The notes under the pieces: model-generated
The model's input: the letters and a program-made list of their open reading frames with translations, nothing else
What the model was told of the DNA's origin: nothing
Databases searched by the model: none
Assembly (NCBI RefSeq): GCF_022063185.1
Contig: NZ_CP091913.1
Coordinates: 5,185,141-5,249,140 of the forward strand
Source: Nostoc sp. UHCC 0870
GTDB taxonomy: Bacteria > Cyanobacteriota > Cyanobacteriia > Cyanobacteriales > Nostocaceae
Direction: 5' to 3'
Length of the DNA: 64,000 bases
Shown here: piece after piece, positions 33,869 through 43,805 of the stretch
Numbering within the stretch: position 1 is the first letter of the stretch
Layout: every line of letters starts with the position of its first letter
Translations under genes and position numbers: made by a program

Positions 33869-35182
33869 TTAGTCACTTTGCGCCAAAATAAACTCACGTA
33901 GTTGCTTACCAATAGCTTCTAAAGAAAAGTATTTTTCTGCGCGATCGCGCCCGCGTTTACCCAATTCATGTCTCCAAGCTTGGTTGTCTAGGAGAGAACC
34001 AATACCTTCAGCTAAGGCTGTGCTGTCTTCACGAGGTACGATTATTCCCCCTGATAACTCTCTGTCTGGCAAAATATCAGGAACACCAGGGGCATCAGTA
34101 GCTACTACAGGTAGACTACAAGACATGGCTTCGATGGGTGCGACAGGAAAACCTTCGTGGCGAGAAGGGAGGGTGTAGACATCAGCCGCCGATAAATAAC
34201 GTTGAATAGCAGTGCGATCGCGGACGTATTCATTTCTCCAAATGATTCCCGGTAACTGCTTCTGGGCAATTAGTTGTCCTAACTTCTCTGCATCAGAACC
34301 AGTACCGACAAGAAGTAAACGCAAATTCCTATCAGGGCGTTTTTCACAAATATCTTGCCAGGCATCCATCAGGATATCTAGCCCCTTACGATATATTTCT
34401 ATCCGCCCGTGATACACTACAACCTCAGCATCTAAAGGAATCTCTAATATTGTTCTAGCTTCAGTGCGATCGCTGGCGTGCCAATTCGCTACATCCATTG
34501 GGTTAAAAATCTGTGCTATCTTGGTAGAGGGCAAACTGTACCGAGACTGTAATCGTTCCAATTCCGTTTGGGTAGCTACTACTAAACCAGCACAGGCTGA
34601 AAGTGTGATTGGACGTACCAAACCTTCCCAGCGTGAGAGTTGAAAATCACCTCCTTGAAAAGTAGCAAATACAGGTAAACGCATTAACCATCCCAACAAT
34701 ACGCAAGTATCAAATCGCGCATATTCGTATTCTTGACACAAAATAGCTTGACATCCTTCGTGGCGCAGTTCACGGGCAAGATGTAATATTGGTGTAGCTA
34801 GATAAGGTGCAGCATCTCTCAGCACTGCTAACAGATTACGACGGACTCCCTGTACATCCCCAAATACCTCGGTAATATTCCAACCGTAGGGGTTCAACAT
34901 GGGACGACGTACAACTTGATAAAGTTTAGGCGCAGGTAATACACAGATAGTTGCACCTGTAGGCTTGTGGGTATAGCGCACAGTTGTAGTTACCCGTGCG
35001 GAAATACAAAACAGCACTGTCCGTACATTAGCCAGCTTTAAAGCATCGATATAACCGAACATCCAACCGCCAGTCATCTCATTGCAAAAAGCCTCGAAAG
35101 TAACTCCGATGGTGTCTAAAAAATCTTCAATTAAATCACCCCAATGTAAAAGGGCAATAGTAAATTCTGATTGGTTGCTCAT
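33869..35182 (-). CDS. Glycosyltransferase family 4
   Basis: This 437-aa GT-B fold enzyme transfers a sugar from a nucleotide-sugar donor. The C-terminal half has the GT4 pattern: VVYHGRIEIYRKGLDILMDAW (in parts), LLLVGTGSDAEKL and the donor-binding YTLPSRHEGFPVAPIEAMSCSLPVVATDAPG (in parts) with the conserved E-x7-E spacing. The N-terminal half, probably the acceptor side, has no clear signal peptide or anchor. It is the last gene of the surface-glycan cluster, with an 86-base gap after the methyltransferase gene. The sugar and acceptor are unknown. Confidence 0.85.
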   Translation of the reverse strand: MSNQSEFTIALLHWGDLIEDFLDTIGVTFEAFCNEMTGGWMFGYIDALKLANVRTVLFCISARVTTTVRYTHKPTGATICVLPAPKLYQVVRRPMLNPYGWNITEVFGDVQGVRRNLLAVLRDAAPYLATPILHLARELRHEGCQAILCQEYEYARFDTCVLLGWLMRLPVFATFQGGDFQLSRWEGLVRPITLSACAGLVVATQTELERLQSRYSLPSTKIAQIFNPMDVANWHASDRTEARTILEIPLDAEVVVYHGRIEIYRKGLDILMDAWQDICEKRPDRNLRLLLVGTGSDAEKLGQLIAQKQLPGIIWRNEYVRDRTAIQRYLSAADVYTLPSRHEGFPVAPIEAMSCSLPVVATDAPGVPDILPDRELSGGIIVPREDSTALAEGIGSLLDNQAWRHELGKRGRDRAEKYFSLEAIGKQLREFILAQSD

Positions 35183-35268
35183 GAGATGATGAAGATTAAT
35201 TATTGACTAAACTAAAGCCGACTTATTATTAATAGTTTTTTTTGAAATTTCCATAATCATTATTGCTC

Positions 35269-36033
35269 TTATATTTTCTGCCAAACTGAAGCTGTTTCTG
35301 TTCCCAATCCTTGTGGTTTGTGCAGATAATAACTCAACCATGTCAAAGGACTCAGCATATTACACAAAATTCGACGCTTACGAGGTGATAAGTTAGAAAA
35401 TGCTACATCATGACATATAACTGTTAAAGGGTTAATAAAAGTAGCATATTCCTGACAGGGTAAATTGATTAAAGCTTTGAGTTCTGCTAACGTGTAACCA
35501 CGTCTAACATGACCCCATTCCGCCATCACATCGGCTTCACTAGGGCAAACAGATTTCATAAATTTATAGTAAGGAAACCGCCAATTCTCATTAGGCGTAC
35601 TAATTAACAGAAAACCATTTGGACGCAATACTCGTAACGCCTCTGAGACTGCTTTTTGATCATCTGGTACGTGTTCTAATAGGTCGAACATTGTTACAGC
35701 ATCAAATGATTCATCTGCAAAAGGTAAATTTGTCGCATCTCCACAAACAAAGCTGACTTGTTCTTGTTGGTTGCAAGGAGCGTTGGCGTATTCAGGATTA
35801 AAGTCTATATTAGTAATTTTTGCTTGGGGATATAGTAAAGATGTTAGTCCACTCTGACCACCACCTACCTCTAGAATTTTTTGTAATGGTTGGTTGGGAG
35901 CGACATTATGAATAGCACGCATTTTTTCCCGATAAAAAAATCCTTGAGTCAGAGGCTCTGGAAAAGGATTGTAGGCTAAAAATTCCTGTAAATGCAATTT
36001 GAAATTATCTTTTTTAGCGGATAGAGTAACCAT
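35269..36033 (-). CDS. SAM-dependent methyltransferase
   Basis: This 254-aa class I methyltransferase has the SAM-binding motif ILEVGGGQSGLTSLLYP (motif I), an acidic residue in NIDFNPEYANAPC, FVCGDATNLPFADESFDAVTMFDLLEHVPD (in parts) and a post-motif segment ALRVLRPNGFLLISTPNE. It matches the Methyltransf_11 type. Its place inside a glycosyltransferase operon suggests methylation of a sugar or of a glycan end. It starts 5 bases after the stop of the GT2 gene upstream. Confidence 0.85.
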   Translation of the reverse strand: MVTLSAKKDNFKLHLQEFLAYNPFPEPLTQGFFYREKMRAIHNVAPNQPLQKILEVGGGQSGLTSLLYPQAKITNIDFNPEYANAPCNQQEQVSFVCGDATNLPFADESFDAVTMFDLLEHVPDDQKAVSEALRVLRPNGFLLISTPNENWRFPYYKFMKSVCPSEADVMAEWGHVRRGYTLAELKALINLPCQEYATFINPLTVICHDVAFSNLSPRKRRILCNMLSPLTWLSYYLHKPQGLGTETASVWQKI

Positions 36034-36038
36034 ATTTT

Positions 36039-37049
36039 CTAAGTATTTGAATTAACTAATTTTGCAGAACCTATTAACTTTTGTCTTTCTTGTTTATTCA
36101 TGCAGATTATTCTGAATATCCCTGTCCATTTGCCCAGAACAAAACCCAAGACGATGGGAATTTCTGCCGCTTCCATGTAACTACGTTTTAGCCGAACTTT
36201 TAAGGCTTCTTTACAAATATCAACTGTAGCGGTAAAGGTAGAATAAATAGATTCTATAATCAGGCGTTGGTATGAATTATTCCAAGTCAAACTGTCACCC
36301 ATTAACTGGCTGATTCCTAAACCATAATTGATATTAACGAGGTATTTATGTTCAGTGCGTCTTGTAGGAATATAGTGCAGTAATTTGCAGGCGGGATTGT
36401 ACCAAATATCGTAACCTGCGCTGCGGATACGCAAAACCATTTCCACATCACCCCCAGAGACTAACTTTTTACCCACGCGATCGCTCAAGAATTGCTCTTT
36501 GATCCAGTTAGTATGTAAAATGGCTTTTCTACTAATAATTAATCCTGCCCCAACTAAACAATTTGGTTGCATAATATTCATGCCATGCTCTTGTTGGGCA
36601 AATGAATATCCATACTTCAATACATAACCAGGTGGAGACGTTTCCCAATCTAAAATGACTTTTCCACCAAAAGCACCACAGTCTGGATAGAGAGAAGCAA
36701 ATTTAGCTGCTTCTGCTACCCAGTCTGGGTCTAACATACAGTCATCATCAACCAAGGCAATCCAATCTCCGGTTGTATTTTGGATGCCGCAGAGACGCGC
36801 ATGATTTAAGCCTTGTTTTGGTTCTAAAAGCATAGATATTTGGGGTATGCTTTGAGACTGAATGTATTTTTCAACAACTGCTGGTGTTTCATCTGTGCAG
36901 TTGTTATTGACAACTAAGACTTGCCACTTTACATTGTCTGGTACTTGTTGGTTAGCAATTTTATTTAAGACTCTATCGAGTAAGCCAGCATTATTGTAAG
37001 TGCAAATAACTAAATCAATCGATATTAGCTTATCCTTATTTAAAACCAT
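36039..37049 (-). CDS. Glycosyltransferase family 2
   Basis: This GT2 enzyme of about 336 aa has the GT-A opening DLVICTYNNAGLLDRVLN, the acidic metal-binding motif ALVDDDCMLDPDWVAE and an acceptor-side VSGGDVEMVLRIRSAGYDIWYNP (in parts). C-terminal hydrophobic segments (IPIVLGFVLGKWTGIFRIICM in parts) may associate with the membrane. The frame opens at a TTG at 37115, overlapping the previous gene, but I prefer the ATG at 37049. It lies within the glycan cluster. Confidence 0.85.
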   Translation of the reverse strand: MVLNKDKLISIDLVICTYNNAGLLDRVLNKIANQQVPDNVKWQVLVVNNNCTDETPAVVEKYIQSQSIPQISMLLEPKQGLNHARLCGIQNTTGDWIALVDDDCMLDPDWVAEAAKFASLYPDCGAFGGKVILDWETSPPGYVLKYGYSFAQQEHGMNIMQPNCLVGAGLIISRKAILHTNWIKEQFLSDRVGKKLVSGGDVEMVLRIRSAGYDIWYNPACKLLHYIPTRRTEHKYLVNINYGLGISQLMGDSLTWNNSYQRLIIESIYSTFTATVDICKEALKVRLKRSYMEAAEIPIVLGFVLGKWTGIFRIICMNKQERQKLIGSAKLVNSNT

Positions 37050-37083
37050 ATTATTCAAGCACCCGAATTTATCAGTGAGGTTA

Positions 37084-38439
37084 TTAATTCTGCATTTTAG
37101 AGTTTGATTTTTCAATTCTCGCGTTGGCGTAAGATTCTGTCGATAAGGAACTTGACCAAGCTGGTTTTTTCCTGTTGTTTATGTAAAACTTGATTCCAGC
37201 TAGACAGCCAAGTATTTCGGTAAATACAGAACTATATCGCGGCTGAAAACCTTTTTTCAGTCTTTGTAAAGTTAATTTGGCATAATATCTAGGCAAAGCC
37301 AAGCATAAGCGACGCAAGTTTCCCCAATGTTTATATTGAGCAAACTGTATTAATAACGCTGTCACATGACCACGCATATATTGATAAGCTTGGTCTGTGA
37401 AAGCATCAAAATTCCGGCGATGATAGTGAAAAACTACTGATGTCGGTTCATAGCGACAAATCCAGCCTTCAGCCAGGATTCTGTACCACATTTCCGAGTC
37501 TTCACTACATCCAGATGCACCTGCACCCAGGCGTTCATCGAAATACCCTACTACATCAAAAGCATGACGGCGAAAGGCCATATTAGCACCTGCTCCAATG
37601 CGCCACACGGGAACACTAAGATGCTTCATATCTTCAAAGAACTGCATATCAAAATGGATGGCGCGATATCCCCACCCTGAGCCTCCTGAACCTTTATAGA
37701 AGATGAATTGTGCTTCTGTTTCCAGTTCAGCTGGTAACATGAGTCCGGTAACAGCTAGGACTTTGGGATTTACAAAAGCTTGCTGTAAACGAAGACACCA
37801 GTCTGGGTGAACTTCTACATCGTCATCAGTGAAAGCAATAATCTCTCCTGTCGAGTGGCTAATCCCAGTATTACGCGCTACACTTAGCCCTGGTCGTGGT
37901 TCTAACACGTACTCAATCTGAGGTATTTGTGCAACTACCTGGCGTGTGTTGTCATCTGAGGGTGCATTATCGACGACAATAATCTGTTGTGGAGGTTGAG
38001 ATAAATTTACTAGCGATCGCAAACACCGTGCTAGTTGTTCTGGTCGATTGCGCGTACAAATCACTACAGATATAGAATTATTGACTGGTTGAGTGTAAGT
38101 TTGTTGCAGTTCTTGGAGGGGTTGCTGTAAAGCCAACAAAGCCTGAAAATCTGATGGTTTATCCCTGGCTGGATTTGCACAAACCACTGGTAAAGGTGCT
38201 TTGAAGCCGTTTTCTAGTAAGCGATCGCCTACGGCTGGTGTGATGGCTTGCAATGCTATATTCCGCAGCGTAGTTGCAGCCATAGGTAACTGTGCTGTGA
38301 GAATTTCGCGATCGCCAAGAGGAATACCCCGCCACCAAAAAACAACATATATTCCTTGATAATTGCTTTCATGATTCAGTTCTGGTAAGTCTTCGCTCAA
38401 GTCAAGATGCAAAACTTTCCAGGGAGCAAAATTACTCAT
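37084..38439 (-). CDS. Glycosyltransferase family 2 with extra N-terminal domain
   Basis: This 451-aa protein carries a GT2 domain from about residue 120 (ISVVICTRNRPEQLARCLRSL, in parts; then AFTDDDVEVHPDWC and GCSEDSEMWYRILAEGW). The first 110 residues are a separate domain not part of the catalytic fold, including YVVFWWRGIPLGDREIL. The neighbouring gene (38436-39647) has a related N-terminal domain, so the two are tandem paralogs. Its last residues overlap a possible long version of the next gene. It overlaps its upstream neighbour by 4 bases. Confidence 0.85.
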   Translation of the reverse strand: MSNFAPWKVLHLDLSEDLPELNHESNYQGIYVVFWWRGIPLGDREILTAQLPMAATTLRNIALQAITPAVGDRLLENGFKAPLPVVCANPARDKPSDFQALLALQQPLQELQQTYTQPVNNSISVVICTRNRPEQLARCLRSLVNLSQPPQQIIVVDNAPSDDNTRQVVAQIPQIEYVLEPRPGLSVARNTGISHSTGEIIAFTDDDVEVHPDWCLRLQQAFVNPKVLAVTGLMLPAELETEAQFIFYKGSGGSGWGYRAIHFDMQFFEDMKHLSVPVWRIGAGANMAFRRHAFDVVGYFDERLGAGASGCSEDSEMWYRILAEGWICRYEPTSVVFHYHRRNFDAFTDQAYQYMRGHVTALLIQFAQYKHWGNLRRLCLALPRYYAKLTLQRLKKGFQPRYSSVFTEILGCLAGIKFYINNRKKPAWSSSLSTESYANARIEKSNSKMQN

Positions 38440-39647
38440 GAAAATTGCCTCCTAATCATTTCAATGCGTTTTAAAGAACGAGGGTATTCCCCAAAAAATC
38501 CCATAATTCCACCCCATATTTCTGCTAATATCATTTTTGGCGGTAAAGCATGGCGACCTTGTAAACTTTCTCTCAATTGCTTAAGTTGATCTTTGATCCA
38601 CCACAATATGAGACTGCGTAACTGTGAATGTTGAGCCGGGTCAGTTTGATAAGCTTTCATCACAAAAGCCATAAACCCTAAACCCCAAGTCCAGTATTGG
38701 CGATGCAGTTTTTCGTATTCTCGACGGTGTTGATGAAATACTAAGTATTCAGGCTCATAAACTAGGTTATAACCTGCCCGAATTACACGATAAAAAATAT
38801 CTAAATCTCCACCACCCGGTAAGGGCGCACCTGTATCTAAGGCCTCATCAAATCCACCGATTTTTAATAATATCTCTCGACGAAATGCCATATTACATCC
38901 CGCACCAAATATACCTGCGCCACAAGGATACAGGGGATTACCGGGTAAAATTTGACCATAGCAAATTTTTTGAAACCCGCGACGAAATCCCCCTCTTTTT
39001 TCAAAAAGAATTTGCGCTTCTGTCACTAATTCATAAGGTAATACTAACCCTGTAAAAGCCGCAGCATGAGGATTTTCTTGCCATGCTGTTATCAATCCTG
39101 TTAACCATCGTCGATCTACAACGACATCATCATCTAAAAAGGCCAGAATTTCGCCATTTGCTGAGTTTATAGCTTGATTCCTAGCAAAATCTAAACCTGG
39201 TTTTGGTTCTCGCACATAACGCACCCAAGATAAGGAATCAACTAATTTTTTGGTACGTTCGTCAGATGGCGCGTTATCAATGACTAAAATTTCTAATCCT
39301 GTAATTTGTGTTGCTAATTCTTGTAAAGATTGCAAACAACGGGTTAAATTTTCTGGGCGGTCTTTTGTACAAATTGCAATGGTTAAAGAGGGAAAGGGAG
39401 TTTGAGCAACACAATAATCTAATTCTTCTAGTAGATATTCTTGAATCAGTTTACTGCTAATTTCTGGAGTAATCAATTGAGCTATTTCTGCACTAGAAAG
39501 CACCGATTTGGCTGGTAATGCTTGGAGAACAAACCCAATAGGTCTATCTTTGCGGCGGACAATTAAAGCAATACCTGTCTCATCTGGAGAGAGTGATACA
39601 GTAGGTAACGGTTCTGTCACTTCTATTTCTTGAATCTTATAAGCCAT
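38436..39647 (-). CDS. Glycosyltransferase family 2 with extra N-terminal domain
   Basis: This 403-aa GT2 enzyme has LTIAICTKDRPENLTRCLQSL (in parts), AFLDDDVVVDRRWLTGL and GGGDLDIFYRVIRAGYN. Its N-terminal 95 residues (IALIVRRKDRPIGFVLQAL) align by eye with the domain in the next gene around an Arg-x-x-x-Pro-x-Gly core. Its stop and the next start overlap as ATGA, implying coupled translation. It follows the ABC exporter by 28 bases. Confidence 0.85.
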   Translation of the reverse strand: MAYKIQEIEVTEPLPTVSLSPDETGIALIVRRKDRPIGFVLQALPAKSVLSSAEIAQLITPEISSKLIQEYLLEELDYCVAQTPFPSLTIAICTKDRPENLTRCLQSLQELATQITGLEILVIDNAPSDERTKKLVDSLSWVRYVREPKPGLDFARNQAINSANGEILAFLDDDVVVDRRWLTGLITAWQENPHAAAFTGLVLPYELVTEAQILFEKRGGFRRGFQKICYGQILPGNPLYPCGAGIFGAGCNMAFRREILLKIGGFDEALDTGAPLPGGGDLDIFYRVIRAGYNLVYEPEYLVFHQHRREYEKLHRQYWTWGLGFMAFVMKAYQTDPAQHSQLRSLILWWIKDQLKQLRESLQGRHALPPKMILAEIWGGIMGFFGEYPRSLKRIEMIRRQFS

Positions 39648-39675
39648 AACAATTTAATTAAAGATTTAAAATATT

Positions 39676-41484
39676 TCAAATATGAGCATTACGGTGTTGT
39701 AAGTTATAAAGTTGGGCAAATAGTCCGTTCAACTGGAGTAGATACTGAAGATTACCTTGCTCCGCTACTTGTCCCTCATTTAGCACAATTATTTTATCTG
39801 CTTGTTCAATGGTAGCTAGACGATGGGCTATCACAATTACTGTACGATTCTCACTTAGGGTATTAAGGGCTTCTTGAATTAAATGTTCAGAAATACTGTC
39901 AAGCGCATTTGTAGCCTCATCTAGAATCAGAATCTCTGGATTGCGGACTATCGCTCTTGCTAAAGCGATGCGTTGTCTCTGTCCACCCGATAAACGAACA
40001 CCGCGATCGCCTACTTTGGTATCATACCCTTGAGGTAATTCACTAATAAATTGATGAGCATTTGCCAGTTTTGCTGCTTCTATAATTTCATCTTCTGTTA
40101 CTCCCAGGCGACCATAGGCAATATTTTCTAACACCGTTGTGCTAAACATATGCACATCTTGGCTAACAATCGCAATTTGATTACGCCAATCATTTAAATT
40201 TAATTCTCTGAGTGCATAATTATCAACATAAATTTCTCCTGATTCTAGATCATAAAACCGACAAATTAAGCCAATGAGTGTAGATTTACCTGCACCAGAA
40301 GGACCTACAATAGCAGTTGTTTTACCTTGAGGAATAAACAGTGAAATATCTTGAAGGGCTGATTTTTCTCCCACATTATAAGCAAAGCTGACACCTTCAA
40401 AATAAATTCCTTGTTTTAAACTTTTAAAATTAATATGACCAGAACGAATATAAGGTTTATCAGAACTATCTAAGAGAGATAATACATCCTCTACAGCACT
40501 AGATAAAGCACTTAGACCTACGCGTGCAGCATCTAGTTGCTTTACTTTAGGCTGTAAGCGGTAGAGGATCACAATAAAAGTGAGTAGTCTTGGTAGAGAT
40601 GTTTTGTCTTGCAGTAAAGTAATTACTAAAATACTCACTAATAAAATTGACGACAGAACCTCAGAAATTGGATTGACAGTTGCAGAGAGTATATCAAGTT
40701 TGAAAAATGTATTACGTACCTTTATTGAAACCCTATCAAAGCGTTCTTGCTCGTAATCTTCGCGTCCAAAAGCTCGAATTACTTTCATCCCAGCTAATCC
40801 TTCCCACATACGATTAGCCAGAGCAGAATTACTCTCTAATGCTTGTTCTCCTAATCGTTTAACTGGACGTGTAACTAGATAGGTAATTATAGATATTAAT
40901 GCCATCAAGATAGAAACTAATATAGTTAGTTGCCAAGAAAGCAGTAACAGCAAAATTATAAACACAGATATCGTACAGCAATTGATGATGAGGTTAACAA
41001 AACCTGATAAGGCTTGACTAGTCCGCCAGGTTTCAGAAGCCAAAGTATTCATCAATTTGCCTGATTCATTCCCTTCTAAAAAACTATAGCTAATGCTTAA
41101 AAGTTGCCTATATATTCTTGACCGCAAATCATGGCTGATACGTGAGTTGAACCTAGAGAATAAAATACTGTTACTGTAAATCAGCAAGTTTTTTAAGAAA
41201 ATACTTCCTACAATACACACAGCAATAATTATCAAACGGTTGTTAGTAGGGATATCAACAAATATACGATTGAGCAAATCTACTAAAAAATTGCTGTCAC
41301 CTATTTGCACCTCTGTCTGATATAAACTTTGCAGTAATGGCATAAATAAGCTAATGCCGATTCCTTCAAATAAAGAGGATAGAGTTCCCAGCAAAACAAT
41401 TACAGGAATTGCCAAAGGATAAAACTTTAAAAGAGATAATACATTTTTGTATACGTTATTTTTATTCATAAGTTTTATATACAT
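39676..41484 (-). CDS. ABC exporter, fused membrane and ATPase domains (HepA/MsbA-like)
   Basis: This 602-aa half-transporter has six membrane helices in residues 15-330, then an ATPase with Walker A (IVGPSGAGKSTLIGLI), signature (VRLSGGQRQRIALARAI), Walker B (ILILDEATNALD) and H-loop (VIAHRLATI). It would flip a lipid-linked saccharide or glycolipid across the inner membrane as a homodimer. It sits among glycosyltransferases, an order like that around hepA in the heterocyst polysaccharide island of Anabaena, though the genes beside it differ. The start at 41484 or the ATG 15 bases later (41469) are both possible. Confidence 0.85.
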   Translation of the reverse strand: MYIKLMNKNNVYKNVLSLLKFYPLAIPVIVLLGTLSSLFEGIGISLFMPLLQSLYQTEVQIGDSNFLVDLLNRIFVDIPTNNRLIIIAVCIVGSIFLKNLLIYSNSILFSRFNSRISHDLRSRIYRQLLSISYSFLEGNESGKLMNTLASETWRTSQALSGFVNLIINCCTISVFIILLLLLSWQLTILVSILMALISIITYLVTRPVKRLGEQALESNSALANRMWEGLAGMKVIRAFGREDYEQERFDRVSIKVRNTFFKLDILSATVNPISEVLSSILLVSILVITLLQDKTSLPRLLTFIVILYRLQPKVKQLDAARVGLSALSSAVEDVLSLLDSSDKPYIRSGHINFKSLKQGIYFEGVSFAYNVGEKSALQDISLFIPQGKTTAIVGPSGAGKSTLIGLICRFYDLESGEIYVDNYALRELNLNDWRNQIAIVSQDVHMFSTTVLENIAYGRLGVTEDEIIEAAKLANAHQFISELPQGYDTKVGDRGVRLSGGQRQRIALARAIVRNPEILILDEATNALDSISEHLIQEALNTLSENRTVIVIAHRLATIEQADKIIVLNEGQVAEQGNLQYLLQLNGLFAQLYNLQHRNAHI

Positions 41485-41565
41485 ATGAGCTTAAGTGAAT
41501 ATAATTATGCCGAATATTTTTCATGTTGATTTATCCTAGAGAAAAAACCTTGACAAACAATATCA

Positions 41566-42669
41566 TTAATTGTTTTTACATCTTCTAAAAACAACATTGT
41601 TATATATATGCCAAAATTTTGGTTTTTCTTCTTTTAGTTTTATTTGAGTAATGTCAGTTATTGGATTTTTATTAAATTCCAATTCTTGTTTAAATTTTAA
41701 CAAATCTCTATACTTTCCCCCGATTACAGTTTTTAATAGCTGCTTCATTACTATCTTGGAAATCAACTCATATAAGTCTGGATTAAAAAGAAATACTGCA
41801 TCAAACTTTACGGCTCTGTACAGGTAGAGTATAGTATTCCCAAAGTCCTCAGCCTTGAAGGCTCGAAGTGCTAAATAGTATTGAAAATAGCTATCAGACC
41901 AATTAAATATATAACTGGCAATTTCTGGATGTCTTTGTCGAGCAGATTGCATTACTAAGTTATGAGACTTTTCCATTATTGTATACGATCTAGACATACT
42001 TCCATTTACCTGACGATATCCAATCAAAAATTCCTGGACTACACAAAATTTATAATGTTCAGCAAGACGTAGATAAATATCTAAATCTTCACATCCTTGA
42101 GCATTATTCTGTTTCAGTTCACTATTGTAGCCACCAATTGTTTCAAAACAAACTCTACGAATTAGTGGTACACTAGCATTTCCTAGGAAGTTTCTGAACA
42201 AAATTTCTTTGTACACATCTCCCTCTACACTATTCATATTTAGGTAAGACCAATAATTGTACTCGCCAATAATAGCGTCATCCTCATCAATGATTGCTGA
42301 CCAAGCATAAACTACTCCTACCGATGAATCAGCATTCAAGAAGCATTCTACTTGTTTTTCTAGTTTTTTGGGATACCATATATCGTCAGCATCAACAGGC
42401 GCAATATATTCACCCGTAGACTTGGAAATTGCTAAGTTGCGAGCAGCTGCAACTCCTTTATTTGACTGCTTTATTAAAATGACTCGATTGTCGTTTCGCG
42501 CAAAAGATTCAACGATTTCAGTGGTTCTATCTAAAGATCCATCATCAACTACTAAGACTTCAATATTTATATATGTTTGAGATAGAACAGACTGTAATGT
42601 TTTACTTATAAATTTTTCTGCATTATAGGCAGGTATAATAACTGAGACCAAGGGATGATGTGATTGCAT
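41566..42669 (-). CDS. Glycosyltransferase family 2
   Basis: This 367-aa enzyme opens with VSVIIPAYNAEKFISKTLQSV (in parts) and has VDDGSLDRTTEIV, PVDADDIWYPKKLEKQVE and NAQGCEDLDIYLRLAEHYKF (in parts), typical of GT2. The C-terminal 120 residues are AT-rich in codons and unassigned. It is the first gene of the minus-strand glycan cluster, so the 236-base AT-rich space upstream (42670-42905) should hold the cluster promoter. Confidence 0.87.
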   Translation of the reverse strand: MQSHHPLVSVIIPAYNAEKFISKTLQSVLSQTYINIEVLVVDDGSLDRTTEIVESFARNDNRVILIKQSNKGVAAARNLAISKSTGEYIAPVDADDIWYPKKLEKQVECFLNADSSVGVVYAWSAIIDEDDAIIGEYNYWSYLNMNSVEGDVYKEILFRNFLGNASVPLIRRVCFETIGGYNSELKQNNAQGCEDLDIYLRLAEHYKFCVVQEFLIGYRQVNGSMSRSYTIMEKSHNLVMQSARQRHPEIASYIFNWSDSYFQYYLALRAFKAEDFGNTILYLYRAVKFDAVFLFNPDLYELISKIVMKQLLKTVIGGKYRDLLKFKQELEFNKNPITDITQIKLKEEKPKFWHIYNNVVFRRCKNN

Positions 42670-42905
42670 ATACTCTCAAAACTCTGTATTTTATATTACT
42701 ATAATTTTCAATAAAAATACTTCTGTTCAAAACCTTTTTTTACTTATGCTAAGTTTGTATAAAGTTGCATAAAAAGAGAAAGCTAAAACCTTTACAGTGC
42801 TATGTTTTCACTCTTTTCTTAATTCACGCAGCTTCGCAATAATTTGATATTACTATGAATAGAGAAAATGAAAGTAAACGTATGAGTAGATTATTATCAA
42901 TGTAA

Positions 42906-43764
42906 TATAGGAATCATATTTGATTTTTGAAAAAAAACTAAGAGATAAGACGGAGATAGGTCACAAGTATAATGAGGAACAATGATGAACCAGCACTTGC
43001 AGCAGGCGATCGCTGAACTACAGGAATTTGTAGTTCAAAATCTAAATACCCGTGAAGCGAGAAAAGGGTTAGCTGTCAAGTTGGTTTATCAAGGTTACTT
43101 ATATAAGGAAATCCAGAAAATTCTTGGCGTTTCACTTGGTTCAATAACAGGTTGGAAACAAGTATATGAGGAAAATGGAATTGATGGTCTAAGACTAAAC
43201 TACAAAGGAAGAAAGAGCTATTTGAGTACCGAGCAGCGAGAGGAGGTATTGAGTTGGCTTCAGACAAAGGATTATTGGGAAATAGGAGAGTTGGAGTATA
43301 AACTAGCTATGAGCGAGAAAAACAAACTTATTATGGAGCGATTGACTATCTCGAAGGAGAATTAATACTTAAAAGCTATGATGCAGGAAATTCAAAAAAT
43401 ACGATTGATTATTTACGTTATTTACTAGAACAGTCTCCTGATCAGCGATTACTAATTTTTTGGGATGGAGCTAGTTACCATCGTTCTCAAGAAATTAAAA
43501 ATTTCTTAGATGAAGTGAATCAAGGACTTTCGACTGACCAGTGGAAGATACATTGCGTTCGTTTTGCTCCCAATTGCCCAATACAAAATCCAATTGAGGA
43601 TGTTCGGTTGCAAGCCAAAACCTGGGTTCGACGTTTCTGCGCTTTAATACCTTCATTCCCCCATTTGAAATGGATGTTTGAATGGTTTATCCGACACACC
43701 ACCTTTGATTTTCCTACTCTTCAGATGTACGCAGCTTTTTCAAAAATCAAATATTAGTCCTATA
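42906..43764 (+). mobile_element. Internally deleted IS630-type element with 29-bp inverted repeats
   Basis: The ends at 42906-42934 and 43736-43764 are inverted copies that match in 27 of 29 positions and begin TATAGGA. The outer TA pairs fit the TA target preference of the IS630/Tc1 family. Between them lies a transposase gene with an internal deletion. The intact ends mean it could still be moved by a transposase from a full-length relative. Confidence 0.85.
42982..43757 (+). pseudogene. IS630-family transposase, deleted and frameshifted
   Basis: The first part (42982-43310) encodes the helix-turn-helix (AVKLVYQGYLYKEIQKILGVS in parts) and reaches LEYKLA. The second part, in another frame from about 43312, encodes TYYGAIDYLEGELILKSYD, the catalytic segment LLIFWDGASYHRS and the final acidic site NPIEDVRLQAKTW. 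Roughly 80-100 codons that would carry the first catalytic aspartate are missing at the joint, so no active enzyme can be made. The stop codon lies inside the right inverted repeat. Confidence 0.88.
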
Positions 43765-43805
43765 CAAAACTTTTGGCTTTTGACCGGTAGTTCAATGCTT
43801 AAGTA

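Noticed and set aside
33869..42669. Calling this the known heterocyst polysaccharide (hep) island
   Set aside because: The exporter and glycosyltransferase order is similar, but the hepC-type gene and sugar-nucleotide genes expected beside hepA are absent, so identity is not supported.
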